This document shows, piece after piece, positions 33,121 through 44,485 of a stretch of 64,000 bases of DNA (its first letter is position 1; each line of letters begins with the position of its first letter). A model generated the notes under the pieces. That model saw only the letters and a list, made by a program, of their open reading frames with translations. It did no database searches and was not told the origin of the DNA. A program made the position numbers and the translations under genes. This DNA is from Climacium dendroides (taxonomy: Eukaryota > Streptophyta > Bryopsida > Hypnales > Climaciaceae): positions 24,118,001-24,182,000 of the forward strand of contig OX467082.1 in assembly GCA_950106755.1 (NCBI GenBank), read 5' to 3'.

Positions 33121-36100
33121 TTAAGGGAGCCAACCCATTTTGACCACTTAAGCCGTTTGGACTATTTGCACGGCTGATTTTTTCAAAACTTTCATTTCTA
33201 CAAGTTTCGAAAGAGGCATTACAATGTAGGCATAATTTTTTAGATGTTTTTTTGCAACATGAAATTATTGAGAACTTTAGTGGAAAATGGGCTTTCTTCT
33301 ATTCTGATGATATAGCCCATTATCTTTCCAACAATTTTGATTGCAATATTGAAACTCTCCTAAGCCAATTATATAGTACGACAAGTGCATAGAAAGTTGT
33401 GCCATATGTAATTGCTTCAAATTTTTTGTGCACAGTCAAAAAGGCAATGGTCTATACTACCAGAATGGGATGTCGGTTATAAATGGGTTGCCTCTTGTAT
33501 TAGATGTATGGTATGGTTTTCATCCACAATTGGGCAATTTCATGTAATATATTTTTATATTTCAAAGTTGTCTAGCAATTTCATCCACTTTTTCTAGCAT
33601 TTTTTATAATCTTTTTTAGGGCAATCCTTCCTTTTCATAAATCATAACAATCTTGCCCACTTAGAAGTTGAACTTTGCATGAATAAAAAAAAATGGGAAT
33701 AGAATGGGCCCTCCCCTTGAATGGTCCAAATCCTTCAAATGTCTTGCAATAATTAAAAAAGAATGCTCAAATAAATTTAAAGCAACTTGAAATTCATGCT
33801 ACACATTGGATTCTACATTAATTCTCAATGCTAGCCCATTTAGGAGTTAATTTACATGTGAAAAGGAAGGATTGCCAAGGATACGGCCGTTGTACCTTAA
33901 CGGTTCAAAATTAAAAAGGTCATGGAATTTTGTAAGTGATTGCTCAAATTTTGATCAAGCAAGTTGTAAATAGTGGTACAAGCGACATCGTGCATTCATT
34001 TTCAATCTTGCCCACTTAGAAGTTGAACTTTGCATGAATAAAAAAAAATGGGAATAGAATGGGCCCTCCCCTTGAATGGTGTATTCTATTCAAATCATGG
34101 CCTTATGGAATGAATTCATAAAATGGTAAATAAAATATATATTAGTACAAGTTATGAATTAGATGAACTTTAAGATTTTATAATAAAAAGCACTACTAGT
34201 GCTTCTTTTATACATTTTTGCAAGCAAGAATAATATGTAATTCAATAACTCATGTGCTGTAGTATAGAAATACTAAAGTCCAGAAACCATGATGTATATG
34301 AAAATAATCAAACGCAAAAGACATGTACAAGTTGCATACTAATTGAACATTTAGATTTCATGATAAAACATTATTGATGGTCATTTCATTCATTTTAACA
34401 CGCAAAAGAATTCTAATTGAATAAGTCATGTGCTGTAGTTTACAAATAATGAAGCCCAAAAGCCATGACATATATGAAAATAATAAATAAACGAAATACA
34501 TGTACAAGTTGCATACTAGATGAACATCTAGATTTCATGATAAAACAATATTAAAGGTCCTTTTATGCATTTTTACATGCAAAAGAACTTCTAATTGAAT
34601 AACTCATGTGCTGTAGTTTACAAATAATAAAGTTGAAAAGCCATGACATATATGAAAATAATAAAACCCAAATACATGTACGAGTTGCATACTAAATGAG
34701 CAATTTAGATTTCATAATAAAACGAAACTAATGTTCCTTCTAGGCACTTGGAGACATGCCAAAACAAATTAATTGCAATAAATGATATTGAGAGACTTCG
34801 AATTTTTATCCATATGAAATTGTAGTTCCATTTCGAATAATTAAAAGGTATGAAAAAAAAATATATTACAATCTACAAATCTATATTTATTGGGTTGAAT
34901 TCAAAGAATCTTGTTACAAATCTTGAACCCAAATTTAAAATTAGGAAAATTCCAATTCATTTTATTGATTAAAAAATTGTTGAGAAGAATTTATTACATT
35001 GGTCCACCGATCCACGATGCCAACACTAGCTCTAAGCGTTATTACAAGTGTATATTATTTGAGTCTGGAAAGCTACAAAAAAAGGTTTTGCACGCAAGCA
35101 CATAAATATGGTGCAAGTTGTAAACGTTTTGAATTCTCAAATTCCATGGATTGAGCGTTCAGACGTCCAACTCATTTTTGAAGAAGTAAATAAAACCTTA
35201 AAATTTTAATGTACTACAGATGCCTTTCAAATTTTGACTACTTTCTATAGATAACTAAGAAAATATCTTGCATGATTGGTGGCACATTTCAAATAATTAT
35301 AGTGCTAGTGCCTTCATGATTGAATGGCACTTGCGAGTGTGAATTACCATAATGTAAATTTATAATTTATAATTGAGAGTGTGATGTGAATGCAAGGTGG
35401 ACTCCACCATGATGGGTTTCCCTAATTTATCATTTCAATAATTAATGTTCTTCACTTCAAGAGATGACCTCACCTTTTGCCACTTCCAAAGTTCATTGTA
35501 TGTGTCAATCACCCAAATTTTCAGTTAAAAATGATTGTTTAGTCATGTGTTTATGTTTAAAGAAGTTGAAAAGTCCGTCATATAGGATCTTCATACACCA
35601 TAATTATTATTTAGTGCAATAGGAAAGTCCTCTGCAAAGGGTGTTCATGATTCCATTGAACATGCAAAAAAATATACAATTACATAATTTTTAACATGAG
35701 TACCAAATGCATCTTTCATTTTATGTGCTTATCTTTCTACATTCTCATGTGGAATGTAAAAATTCACGTAGTACATTGTAAAAAAACAAAAAATTATTTT
35801 ATTTATTGTATGTGTACTTTATTTTCAATATAATGCTCAGAACTAATTTGAATATAATGCCCACAACTAATTTGAACTTCCTTAATGAAAATTTTGAGTA
35901 TTCACGTTAAAAATTTCATGACATTTTAAATTTTGGACATCTTTAGTCTAGTGGCCATGAAACGTGTACATGATTTATTAAATGGGCAAGCATTGACAAT
36001 TTGCTTGGAATCCAATGCATAACTTTAGTTACAGTAATTTTTGGCTTTGCCAAGGATACTAATTGATTTATTGTATGTCTTCCATAATGTTCTATTATTT

Positions 36101-36306
36101 TAAACAAAAAGAGTAATTCATGGACTTCTACATTTTTTTAACTACTCAAACCCATTTGAAAAAGTATCAATTAATTTTTTTTAAGTTCATTTGTAAGGCT
36201 TTGGTTTATGCCAAAGTGTTAAAACTTTTTTTTTCCAGTTTTTTCAATGTTTATGTATGTATGCTTTTTTCGAATGTTGAACATTTAATCCACATTTTTA
36301 ACATTG
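33121..36306. other. Central domain of B, right half: AT-rich, no gene
   Basis: A 72-bp direct repeat (ACTTAGAAGTTGAACTTTGC onward) lies at about 33650 and 34007. Four tandem units of about 177 bp start near 34146, 34323, 34500 and 34676, marked by ACATGTACAAGTTGCATACT and CATGTGCTGTAGT. From 34800 to 36300 I see only AT-rich sequence. Confidence 0.75.
34145..34800. repeat. 177-bp AT-rich tandem repeat in the centre of B
   Basis: Three and a half to four units with a period of about 177 bp. They occupy the same relative place as the 197-bp satellite of element A but show no clear sequence similarity to it. Confidence 0.85.
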
Positions 36307-36357
36307 GACCCTATACCCTAAACCCTAAATCCTAAACCCTAAACCCTAAACCCTAAA
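36307..36357. repeat. Telomere-like CCCTAAA patch (B, right)
   Basis: Six units of the type CCCTAAA, nearly regular, on the inner side of the T leader. It corresponds to 21246-21412 in A. Confidence 0.92.
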
Positions 36358-37311
36358 GCATTGTTTACATTTTGTACACCAACATTCATAAACAAAGAGA
36401 TTTTATTTTTAAAATGCAAAGTCAACAAAGTTACAAAAGTTCAATACATTCTTTGCACATGCATTGTTGCGTGGCAAGGAAAAGGAAGGAGAGAATGTCT
36501 CACCTACTTCTGGAAATCTTTAATGTTAGACAAAAAATCGCACGCAAAATTTGCTTTGTCAACACTGTGATTTGCGAAAAAAATTTCCAGTAGTTGACTT
36601 TGCAAATCCGCAAACACCTGAAATAGGCTTGAATTTGAAGTAAGCACTGTCAAGTGGACGACTATTTTTCTAATGAAAGACTGCACGAACTTCTTCCAAA
36701 GATCGTGTGACCTGAAAAAGTGCTACAAAGTGGAAAACGAATCTCCCGAAAAAGAATTTGAAATTTGAATTCATTTTGTTTTGGCGTGGCCCCCTTCCGG
36801 CGCCAAAACTTTGCTCCCCCCGGTGTGGGTGGCCGGGTGCTTTGTGTATGCGCGTTGAGATTGTTAGTGTCGTTCTCATTCTCATTTGGCTTTTCTTATG
36901 TAATCGTGAACCTGTTCAAGCTCTCTGTTATTCATTGTTGTCATTTTCTTCTGTTGTGGTTTGAACACAATTGGACGAGGCGTTCTGCAGTTCAAGGTGC
37001 GCTTTGCGTACAACCAACAGATGAAAGCATTTTCTTTGTCCAGACATTTGTAGCACTCCAGTACTTTGTGCATAGTCATAGAACGCAACAGATTTCAAGT
37101 TCGACAGAGTTCTCCTCTTCTTCTTGAACATTTTAATTTCGTATTGAGGAATTTGTATTGTGCTCATACATTTTCAAGTACAAGTTCAGTTTTAAGTCAT
37201 CATATTGAATTCAATTTCTGCGGTATGAATAGGTACCCTGGTTTGTAGCTGTAAAATCCGGGGTCTATATTTAGAAACTTCAGTGGGCTACATGTTTTTG
37301 AAGACGTGCAA
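36358..37311 (+). promoter_or_regulatory. Probable promoter and leader region of gene T (B)
   Basis: No conserved ORF. A GC-rich stretch at 36780-36850 (GGCGCCAAAACTTTGC, GGGTGGCCGGGTGC) interrupts AT-rich sequence, comparable in position with 21700-21800 of A. Likely the start of a spliced leader of T; inference from position only. Confidence 0.35.
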
Positions 37312-38441
37312 TTTAGGACGGTCCGTCCTAAAACACAAGTAGACCATGTCATGACTTGTATTTCATATCGAGCATATAACGTTTTTGTAAGAAGTGCAGT
37401 TTAGGTCGGTCCGACCTAAACTGCACTGCGATGGGAAATAATTTTATGAATATGACAACAAAATACAATAGCACTGAATCCAATTTCCTTGACCCTATTC
37501 ATGTAGTTTAGGGCGGTCCGCCCTAAATTGCAGATTGACAAACCTAAATATTTTCTGAAGACTTGAATAAGTTGGGGTTTCTAATAAATAATCACAAAAT
37601 TAACAGTTTGGATATGCACTTTAGGTCGGTCCACCCTAAAATGCAATGCATCAACGCCTTAATTTATATTCTATATAGTAAAAAATTTATTAGTGGGACG
37701 AGCAGTTTAGGTTGGTCCGCCCTAAATTGCAATGCATCATTTACCCACTGAAATGAAGACAATTTATATTTACGCTATATATACTGTCATTGCAGTTTAG
37801 GGCGGTCCGTCCTAAACTACATATTGACAAACCTGAATGTTTTAGAAGCATTAACTAGGTAGGTATTGCTATATCTTCAATACACGGAAAGTCCGGACAT
37901 ACACTTTAGGACGGTCCGCCCTAAATTGCATTGCAATAGTTTTTTATTGCACAACAGTGAACAAAGCAGGTTCTTGTTCAATTTAGAAAGGACTTCGACT
38001 ACCTTCACGCAGTTTCTACCGGTCATGCAGTTTAGGGAGGTCCGCCCTAAAATACACTTCTTCCTTGTTCAATTTATAGGGTTTCAGCATGTCGAGTCTG
38101 GAATATTTCACACTATGTTCATGCAGTTTAGGTAGGTTCGCCCTAAATTGAAATGCCACAATTTTTGTACTTAAGAAATAAAATATGAGGGGATGTCTTA
38201 TTTAGTTTCTAAAATCTGACAAAGTGGTCATGCTATTAGCCTCAAAGCGCCACACCATTGATATTAACAGATTAAGAAAATGAATCAGGTCTGCGGCATC
38301 TGTGTTCAGAAAATTTCACACTACTGTGAAGCAGATAAGGGTTGTTAGCCGTACAGTGATCATTTATTTCGATCAGATTGGTCTTCATTGATCTAGAACT
38401 TTGTCTGTCTAGTTGTGCAGTTTAGGGAGGTCCGCCCTAAA
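37312..38441. repeat. Right palindrome array of element B (10 copies)
   Basis: Starts at 37312, 37400, 37507, 37620, 37706, 37796, 37905, 38031, 38127 and 38421, with 85-125-bp spacing except the last. Half-sites are TTTAGGGCGG, TTTAGGACGG, TTTAGGTCGG and TTTAGGGAGG. Some arms carry single mismatches, but the TTTAGG/CCTAAA ends are almost always kept. Gene T starts 100 bp downstream. Confidence 0.95.
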
Positions 38442-38543
38442 CTGCATTTATATAAATTAAAAAATTACATTAAATAAAATTTGACAGGTCTTTCTTTATC
38501 TATTAATTTTCTATTCCAATTGTGGTTTATGGTTACAGATAAT

Positions 38544-41381
38544 ATGGACTCCGCTGATGTTCCACTTGACCTCATAGACTCATCAGACGATGAACTCCAG
38601 GTACTTCAAGAAATGAGTGCTGGCATTCCTGAGTGTGAAGGGCTTCCTCGACAAAAATGGAATACAAAGTTTGTTACTTTGTATAATAGAGAGGGCGTTC
38701 TTGTTGGAGAAGGTACTTGTCATAGTGTGAATTCAGATCTTGTACTTGGTGTCACTGGACCTCTTGGAGACACTCATGTGTAAGTGCACATTTCAAAATC
38801 ACATTCTGAAGTGGACATTTCTGAAGAGAATGTCTTCTCATTAGTAGCTTGGCCTATTGAGCTCGTGCACTATCGTGGTGCTAGTTTACGCGATCATGAA
38901 CAGAGAGACAAATTCAACTGTCTGCAAGCAAGTTTAATAAATCTACCATCATCCAAATCTGCTAGGCCCTATGCAAGTGCCAACCGAAATCCGCCTCGTC
39001 AAACTGCTGTCAGAGCAAAAGACCTCCTTACACAAGAGTTAATCAACATGGTGTCTAGCAAGGTCTGCTACAATAAGAATTGTGTCCAACTGTTCCCGAG
39101 GGAGAAAATTCGGGCATTTCGAGAAAGAATGTACAGAAATTCAACATTTAAACACCGTGCCTTCATGAAGACTGATGTGCATAGACAAATTCATGAAGGT
39201 GCACATCGAAGGAAGATGGTTACAATTGAAGGCATAAATGTGTGTTTGCGCGCATGGATGCTTATTGCGGGAGTTGCTGAGTCTACATTCTATCGCTACT
39301 CAAAATACATGAAGCTCGATCGAGAAGCAAGGGATCACGGTAATACAGGACTGTTGAAGCCTAGAGAACATACCTTACAAGCAATAGCTTCTTTAAAGTG
39401 CATTCTTGACAAGGAAGCCGATCATATGCCGCATCGCACCCGAAGTCTGAAGGCAGGTGAGAAGGTCGTGTCAAAGATTCTTCCGGCCTCATTTCAATGG
39501 AAAGACCAATTGAAGAAACTCAATGATTCCAATGCGGCCTTCGGATTGAAGGAGATCTCCACTTCGAACTTGAGTAAAATAAGGTCCACAAAGTTCTCAG
39601 AATTCGATGTGAAGAAGCCAGGGGATAATTTTGCTCGGTGTGCTACTTGTGACAAGCTAAATGAGCTTGTTAAGGGTGCTATCAGTGGATCTCAAACTGC
39701 TTTGAAATGGGCAAGAAGATTGGATAGGCATCTTACCATTGCTCGTGCCCATAGGGATGTATATTACATCAATCGAGAGTTGTCATTCAAGTCTCCGCAT
39801 GAATGTCTTACAATCATACACGACAAAATGGATCACTCGAAAACCGCTTGTCCTGTGTTCTCTCACAAGAATAAAGAACTCGATGGCCTCATGAAGCTAC
39901 CAGTTTCTGTGACGGGCATGCTTGCACATGGTCATGCAGATGTACGCTACGTGCATTATGGCTTGGATGTCTTCTCCCATGACTCCAACTATACCGTTGG
40001 ATCAATGGCAAAATTGTTGCGAGATTTAGAGTTAGTTCCGAAGTCTTCTTCTAGAGAGTTGTTCAAAAATTCAAAGTCCACTACTTTGTTTAAGGCTGTA
40101 CTAGATGGTGCAGACATGTGCAACGTGTCACTACTGCCGTTGCCAAATACTTTAGCTCCAACCATGCGGCTACCGCCCATTTTGAACATGCAGATGGACA
40201 ATGCTACTGGAGACAACAAGAATAGATATGTTTTCTGTTTTTGGTCTTTACTTGTTGCAAACAAAATCTTCCGGGAAGTGTACGTGAACTTCATGATTGT
40301 GGGTCACACACATGACGACATAGATGCGTTGTTTGGAAGATGGAGCATGGATTTGAAGAAAGACAACTTCTCAACAGTACCAGCACTAATGAAGTCGTTC
40401 ATGGATGTGGATTCCATCCCCGTTATCCCTCACCTTATTGAAGAAGTGCCCGATTTCAAGGGTTTTATAGCAGGGTCGCTTGTTAATGGTGATGACATCC
40501 TCGTTGGACACACAAAACCACATCAGTTGAAGTTCTACCTAGATTCAACGGGGTGCCCTGTCATGAAGTACAAACTTCTTTGCACTGATGCAGAGTGGTT
40601 AGGAAAAGACGGAAGAGGCATCAAATTATGGAAAGAAGATGTTGAAGGGCGAAGTTTGTGGCCACGAGGTGAACCGCTGCCTGTTCCGTTGAAGCCTATG
40701 AAAGGCTTAGATGACATCGTCAAAGGTGTGTCGGGGTTCGTGAAATATTGGGACAATTTATGCAATGCAGATGTCACTGGGGATTACCTAAGATGTTACG
40801 AGCACATAGTGAAGTACTGGCGTGGCGTCAAGACAACGTTGATGGAACCATTACCTACCTTTGGTGTTTTGAGAGATGGTTTTTGGCCAACTTCACGAGT
40901 AGTAGCAGATCGAGCGGATGAATTGAACGAGGATGGTGAAGAGCGTGAAGAGTTTGGGGAAGATGACCCGTACATTGGGCCGTTGAGTGGTCGTCCAAAT
41001 TCATCCTTTCGAGTAGCTCGAGATTTGTTTGAAGGCTATTTTGTTGCAGTTCGCCTCGCAGATGGTGACACTCATCCGGTGTGGATTGCAAGGGCATTGT
41101 CTGATCCAAACTACAGCCTAGAAAATCCGAATTGTGTCCGTATTCAATACTTCCGTCCAACATCAAGGAATCAAGATGTTATAGATTTCTACACCGGATG
41201 GGACAGCGAAAGAGGTCTGCGTTGGAAGGTAGATGAAACTAAACCTCCTGTTTGGCAACACACTGATGCTCTTATGACAGCGTGGAAGTCAAGGATCAAG
41301 AAAGACACTCAGGAGTGCATGATTAAGATCCCTGCTATACAAATTGAAGTCATTAACGAGAGCTTGAATTCCTATAATTGA
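38544..41381 (+). pseudogene. Gene T: DUF7869-type protein, candidate transposase (copy B), one in-frame stop
   Basis: The start ATG at 38544 follows acceptor GGTTACAG. The frame covers 945 residues with one TAA at 38781-38783, which replaces a codon for Ala in A (THVAIHIS against THV-stop-VHIS). Downstream the homology with A is unbroken. Conserved features: CYNKNCVQLFPREKIRAFRE, the zinc-like RCATCDKL, and the acidic signatures HDKMDHSKT, MDNATGDNKN and GHTHDDIDALFGR, likely an RNase H-like core. The chromo/Tudor-like C-terminus is intact and ends with NESLNSYN. The TAA overlaps a GTAAGT word, but splicing there would remove conserved residues, so I read it as a stop. Translation could restart only beyond the N-terminal domain. 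Confidence 0.8.
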
Positions 41382-41561
41382 GAAGCCATATGTACATAAG
41401 GGTATATGTGGTATGCTTTATTTTGTATTTTCCATCCACATATTCTGTGTAATGGATGGAATTTATATATTGCAGTAGATGGCATATACTTTAATTATGT
41501 TGGGTTGGATTTATAGTTTGGTATTGTTTATATGCTTTGAAATGTAGCTTTTGTTTTTACA

Positions 41562-41665
41562 AGTGACCTTATTTCCATGAATTAGCCCTTTGTTAGGCTA
41601 GTGACCTTATTTCCATGAATTAGCCCTTTGTTAGGCTAGTGACATTATTTCCATGAATTGCCTTG
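41562..41665. repeat. 38-bp tandem repeat
   Basis: Two complete and one partial unit of AGTGACCTTATTTCCATGAA plus TTAGCCCTTTGTTAGGCT, starting at 41562, 41600 and 41638. It lies 180 bp downstream of T of element B. Confidence 0.9.
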
Positions 41666-43000
41666 TATGAGGATGGTGTTGTAGCGTAGTAGCGTTTATT
41701 TGCAATGCTTCAATTTTTTTTACAAGTGCATGTCAAATTGGACATTGAAGTGAACGTTACTAGTGGCAGATGCTGATGCACTCTAGGGCTCAGCTTGTTC
41801 TTTTCAAAGCGAGTACATCTGAATAGTATGTAAGTAGAAGTCAAAGTTTCCTTTGAGTCCCCCATTCCATTGAATGCGCAGGTATGTTTTACAATAACTA
41901 TGTGCATCTTACAGGAAAGCAAGTGCCTCAATGGTGCTCAGGTAAGGCTAGGAAGTGTAGGTAATTAGAGGATGTCAAAAGTGAATAATAATTGTGTGAT
42001 GGTGTTGCAGGAAGACATTGAAGTCCTTGGTGAGTCCTCAAGCCGGCCTTGGCGTGCTGTGAGGACCACGCAAGTTGCGAAGGGCATGAAGGCTACACTG
42101 AAGGCAACAATTCCCAAAGCGGTGGGTCTTCCTAAACCTACCCAACCCACTAAAAAGGTTAGAAAGGCTGCATTCCATTCACCCATACTTTCATTTGTTT
42201 TTGTATGCAACTTAAAAAAATAATGCAAGTGTAGCATTCCTTGACATTTGTTGTGGCTGTATAAGAGTCCCAGAAATAAACATACACGAGTAGGTACTGC
42301 TGGTTTTGACTTGGTGTGGTACGATGCAGACTGCTGTTGTTAAGAAATCGGATGTACCTCGGAAGAAGTGAGTCCTTGTTTGCCATAGCGTGTCCAACTG
42401 AACGTCGCATATGATGGTCAAGTATGTTATTCAGAACATTGAGTAGAACGCACCATGTTTTCACCGAAGGTGCTGTAGTTAATGTTGTTGTGGATTTCTT
42501 CGTAGTACTAGACTATGGGCATGTACATAGCTATTTTGTGCAGAAGTTGGCAAGTGGCCTTATAATCTCAATGCCATTGAAAACACAGGCTTCTATGCTT
42601 GGACATCTCTTACAAAAACATATAATTCATCTTCTAATGGCATATCTCAATCTTCCATTCACTCATGTATATGGGCTGTAGAGTACATCGTCTTTGATGT
42701 TGAGGTTTATGATTCACGTTGTTCATTTCGTTTGAGAAAACATCCTTCCTCTCGCATTGTATGTCTTCTGTAATGCTCAAGAAAACACTGCAGTTGTCAC
42801 TGTGCGTGTCGAACGGAACACTAAGTGCAAAACAATGCATACCTCAGTACATGGGTTGCTCTACTTAATGTCACAATAGACGTATATGTGGACGATGTCT
42901 ACGATTTCAACAAAGAAGAAATTCCACAGTATTGTCCACCCAGCTCGTTTCCTAAAGCACATTCTCGTTGACTCTAATGTCATTTAAAACATCCTCTTGT
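41666..43000. other. Unassigned region downstream of element B
   Basis: No firm gene. A short open stretch at 42011-42160 between TTGCAG and AAAAAGGTTAG looks exon-like (basic, proline/lysine-rich, ending KPTQPTKKV), but no partner exon is visible. The right terminus of element B was not found; no CAACCCTG-like end or CGGTCGG block occurs. Confidence 0.35.
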
Positions 43001-43440
43001 CAAATGTGACGTCTCAGAGAACATCACACAGAACATCGGCATGTACCGCAGAAAAGTGCCACATCAGCTGCCACGTAGGTTGGGTGCACCGGAAATTATT
43101 TTCCACGTTGGATATTCAGGGGTCCATGTCATTGGACACGTCAGAACGTCGTTGGATGAAAAAGTTGTCCCACGTGTCCCTGCTCATCGTTAAAAATCCT
43201 ACGTGGATGCCAAAACCCCTCCACATGGTACTCTCAGAAATTCTTGGGTGACCCTGTTGTTTTCGATGTCACAAAAAATTTAAGCACGTTTTAGCACATA
43301 ACATGGCCCGTTTTTGGCCCGTTTTTGGCCCGTTTTTTTAAACGGATTTTTTTAGACGTCACTATAGGCACCGTCCTTGTTAAATAAAACATCATGGCAC
43401 GTTTTTTCCGATGTTAAAAAAAACACTGAATTCTTTTAGT
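43000..43440 (-). mobile_element. CACTA-like transposon terminus
   Basis: The stretch ends at 43440 with GAATTCTTTTAGTG; on the minus strand this is CACTAAAAGAATTC, the form of an En/Spm (CACTA) end. Inward follow repeated subterminal words: ACGTTTTTTCCGATG, three GGCCCGTTTTT units and many GACGTC/CACGT words. The opposite end is not in sight, so size and cargo are unknown. It abuts the start of the segmental duplication. Confidence 0.55.
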
Positions 43441-43514
43441 GATTTGCAAATGATGAGTTCACTTACCATCCTTGTTGTACGGCATCCTTCATTCCTAAGT
43501 CATATCTAGTTGCA

Positions 43515-44180
43515 GGGTGATTGCAAGAAACACTTGTACTAGCTATTCTTTGTCATACGTTGCGAGCTGAGTTGTTTTTTGGCCATAACTTTTGTGTTTT
43601 AACTTCGAATGACTTAAGATTTACAAGGAAGGTATTCATGACTATCCTACAACTTCCTTGATTTTTTGGTAATTTTCAAAAATAATTTACTATCCAAAAA
43701 TAGGCCCAAAATAAATGTCACACATGCCAATTTGGAGGTTTTAGTACTTTTGAGTACCTTTTTCATATACCCTACATTAAGAGAATTATATGGAGTTGTT
43801 CCTTACATATAAATACAACTTTTCACCGAAGGATTTTTAAAAATAATTAATTTTGTGTGGTGTGGAAGTCTATGAAAAGAGCTTCCTTCTGCTTGCATTT
43901 TGAAACATAAAAATATTATTTATTTATTTTTACTATTTTTAACTAATTTTCACATCAAAAGTCCTATTTTCTTGAGATTTGGTACTTTTCAAGTTCTCCT
44001 AGTTAGAGAATTTTCCTACACATTTCCTTTCTTGCAAACCTTCATTTTAGAAGTATATACATAATTCATATTTTTTTAATTTTGAAAAAATTAGTTTTCT
44101 ATTTTTAAAGTACTACAGAAGAAAAACCATGAGTACTGTGAAAACGCAACAAAATCGACAAGTATTTCTTGCAATCACCC
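43515..44180. mobile_element. 666-bp non-autonomous inverted-repeat transposon
   Basis: Ends are GGGTGATTGCAAGAAACACT and, on the other strand, GGGTGATTGCAAGAAATACT, an inverted repeat of about 23 bp with one mismatch. The interior is AT-rich and non-coding. In copy 2 of the duplication the flanks meet directly (TAGTTGCAG|CCAGAATCC, 58600/58601), proving insertion after the duplication. Flank words are TTGCAG and TACAG; a long target duplication is not clear, so the superfamily is undecided. Confidence 0.9.
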
Positions 44181-44189
44181 TACAGCCAG

Positions 44190-44485
44190 AATCCCCGTGA
44201 TTTCCCAAAGCAAACCGCTTTCAACACGACACCGTTTACCGCAAGCACGTTGAAATCTTTAAAGAAAAACTATAACTTGTACTGCAAATTCTACAATGAG
44301 TGGGCTGTGAAGGAACCCTGAAGCGAGGCTGTCTTGGCAGAAGATGGCGTCCTGCACATGGTACACTGCAAATCCTACACTACTGTCCGTGACAAGCCGG
44401 TGCAAATGGCTCCAAAATTGGACACTATATCCAAGCATGGGCAACGTGAGATCCATAAAAAATGTATAGAGCAGATTCAATAAGA
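44190..44485 (+). pseudogene. BED-like zinc-finger protein remnant (copy 1)
   Basis: The translation reads KFYNEWAVKEP, stop, SEAVLAEDGVLHMVHCKSYTTV and DTISKHGQREIHKKC. The pattern W-LAEDG-C---C/Y---KP-DT--KH---H resembles the start of BED-type finger proteins linked to hAT transposons. A TGA interrupts it. Assignment is tentative. Confidence 0.35.

Noticed and set aside
33000..36300. Organelle DNA insertion
   Set aside because: AT-rich but without any recognisable plastid or mitochondrial gene fragment.
16414..36357. CCCTAAA patches as true chromosome ends
   Set aside because: They are short, degenerate, interstitial and flanked by unique sequence on both sides.
38776..38790. GTAAGT in T of element B as an intron donor
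   Set aside because: The homology with A continues directly after it without a gap, so removal would delete conserved residues.
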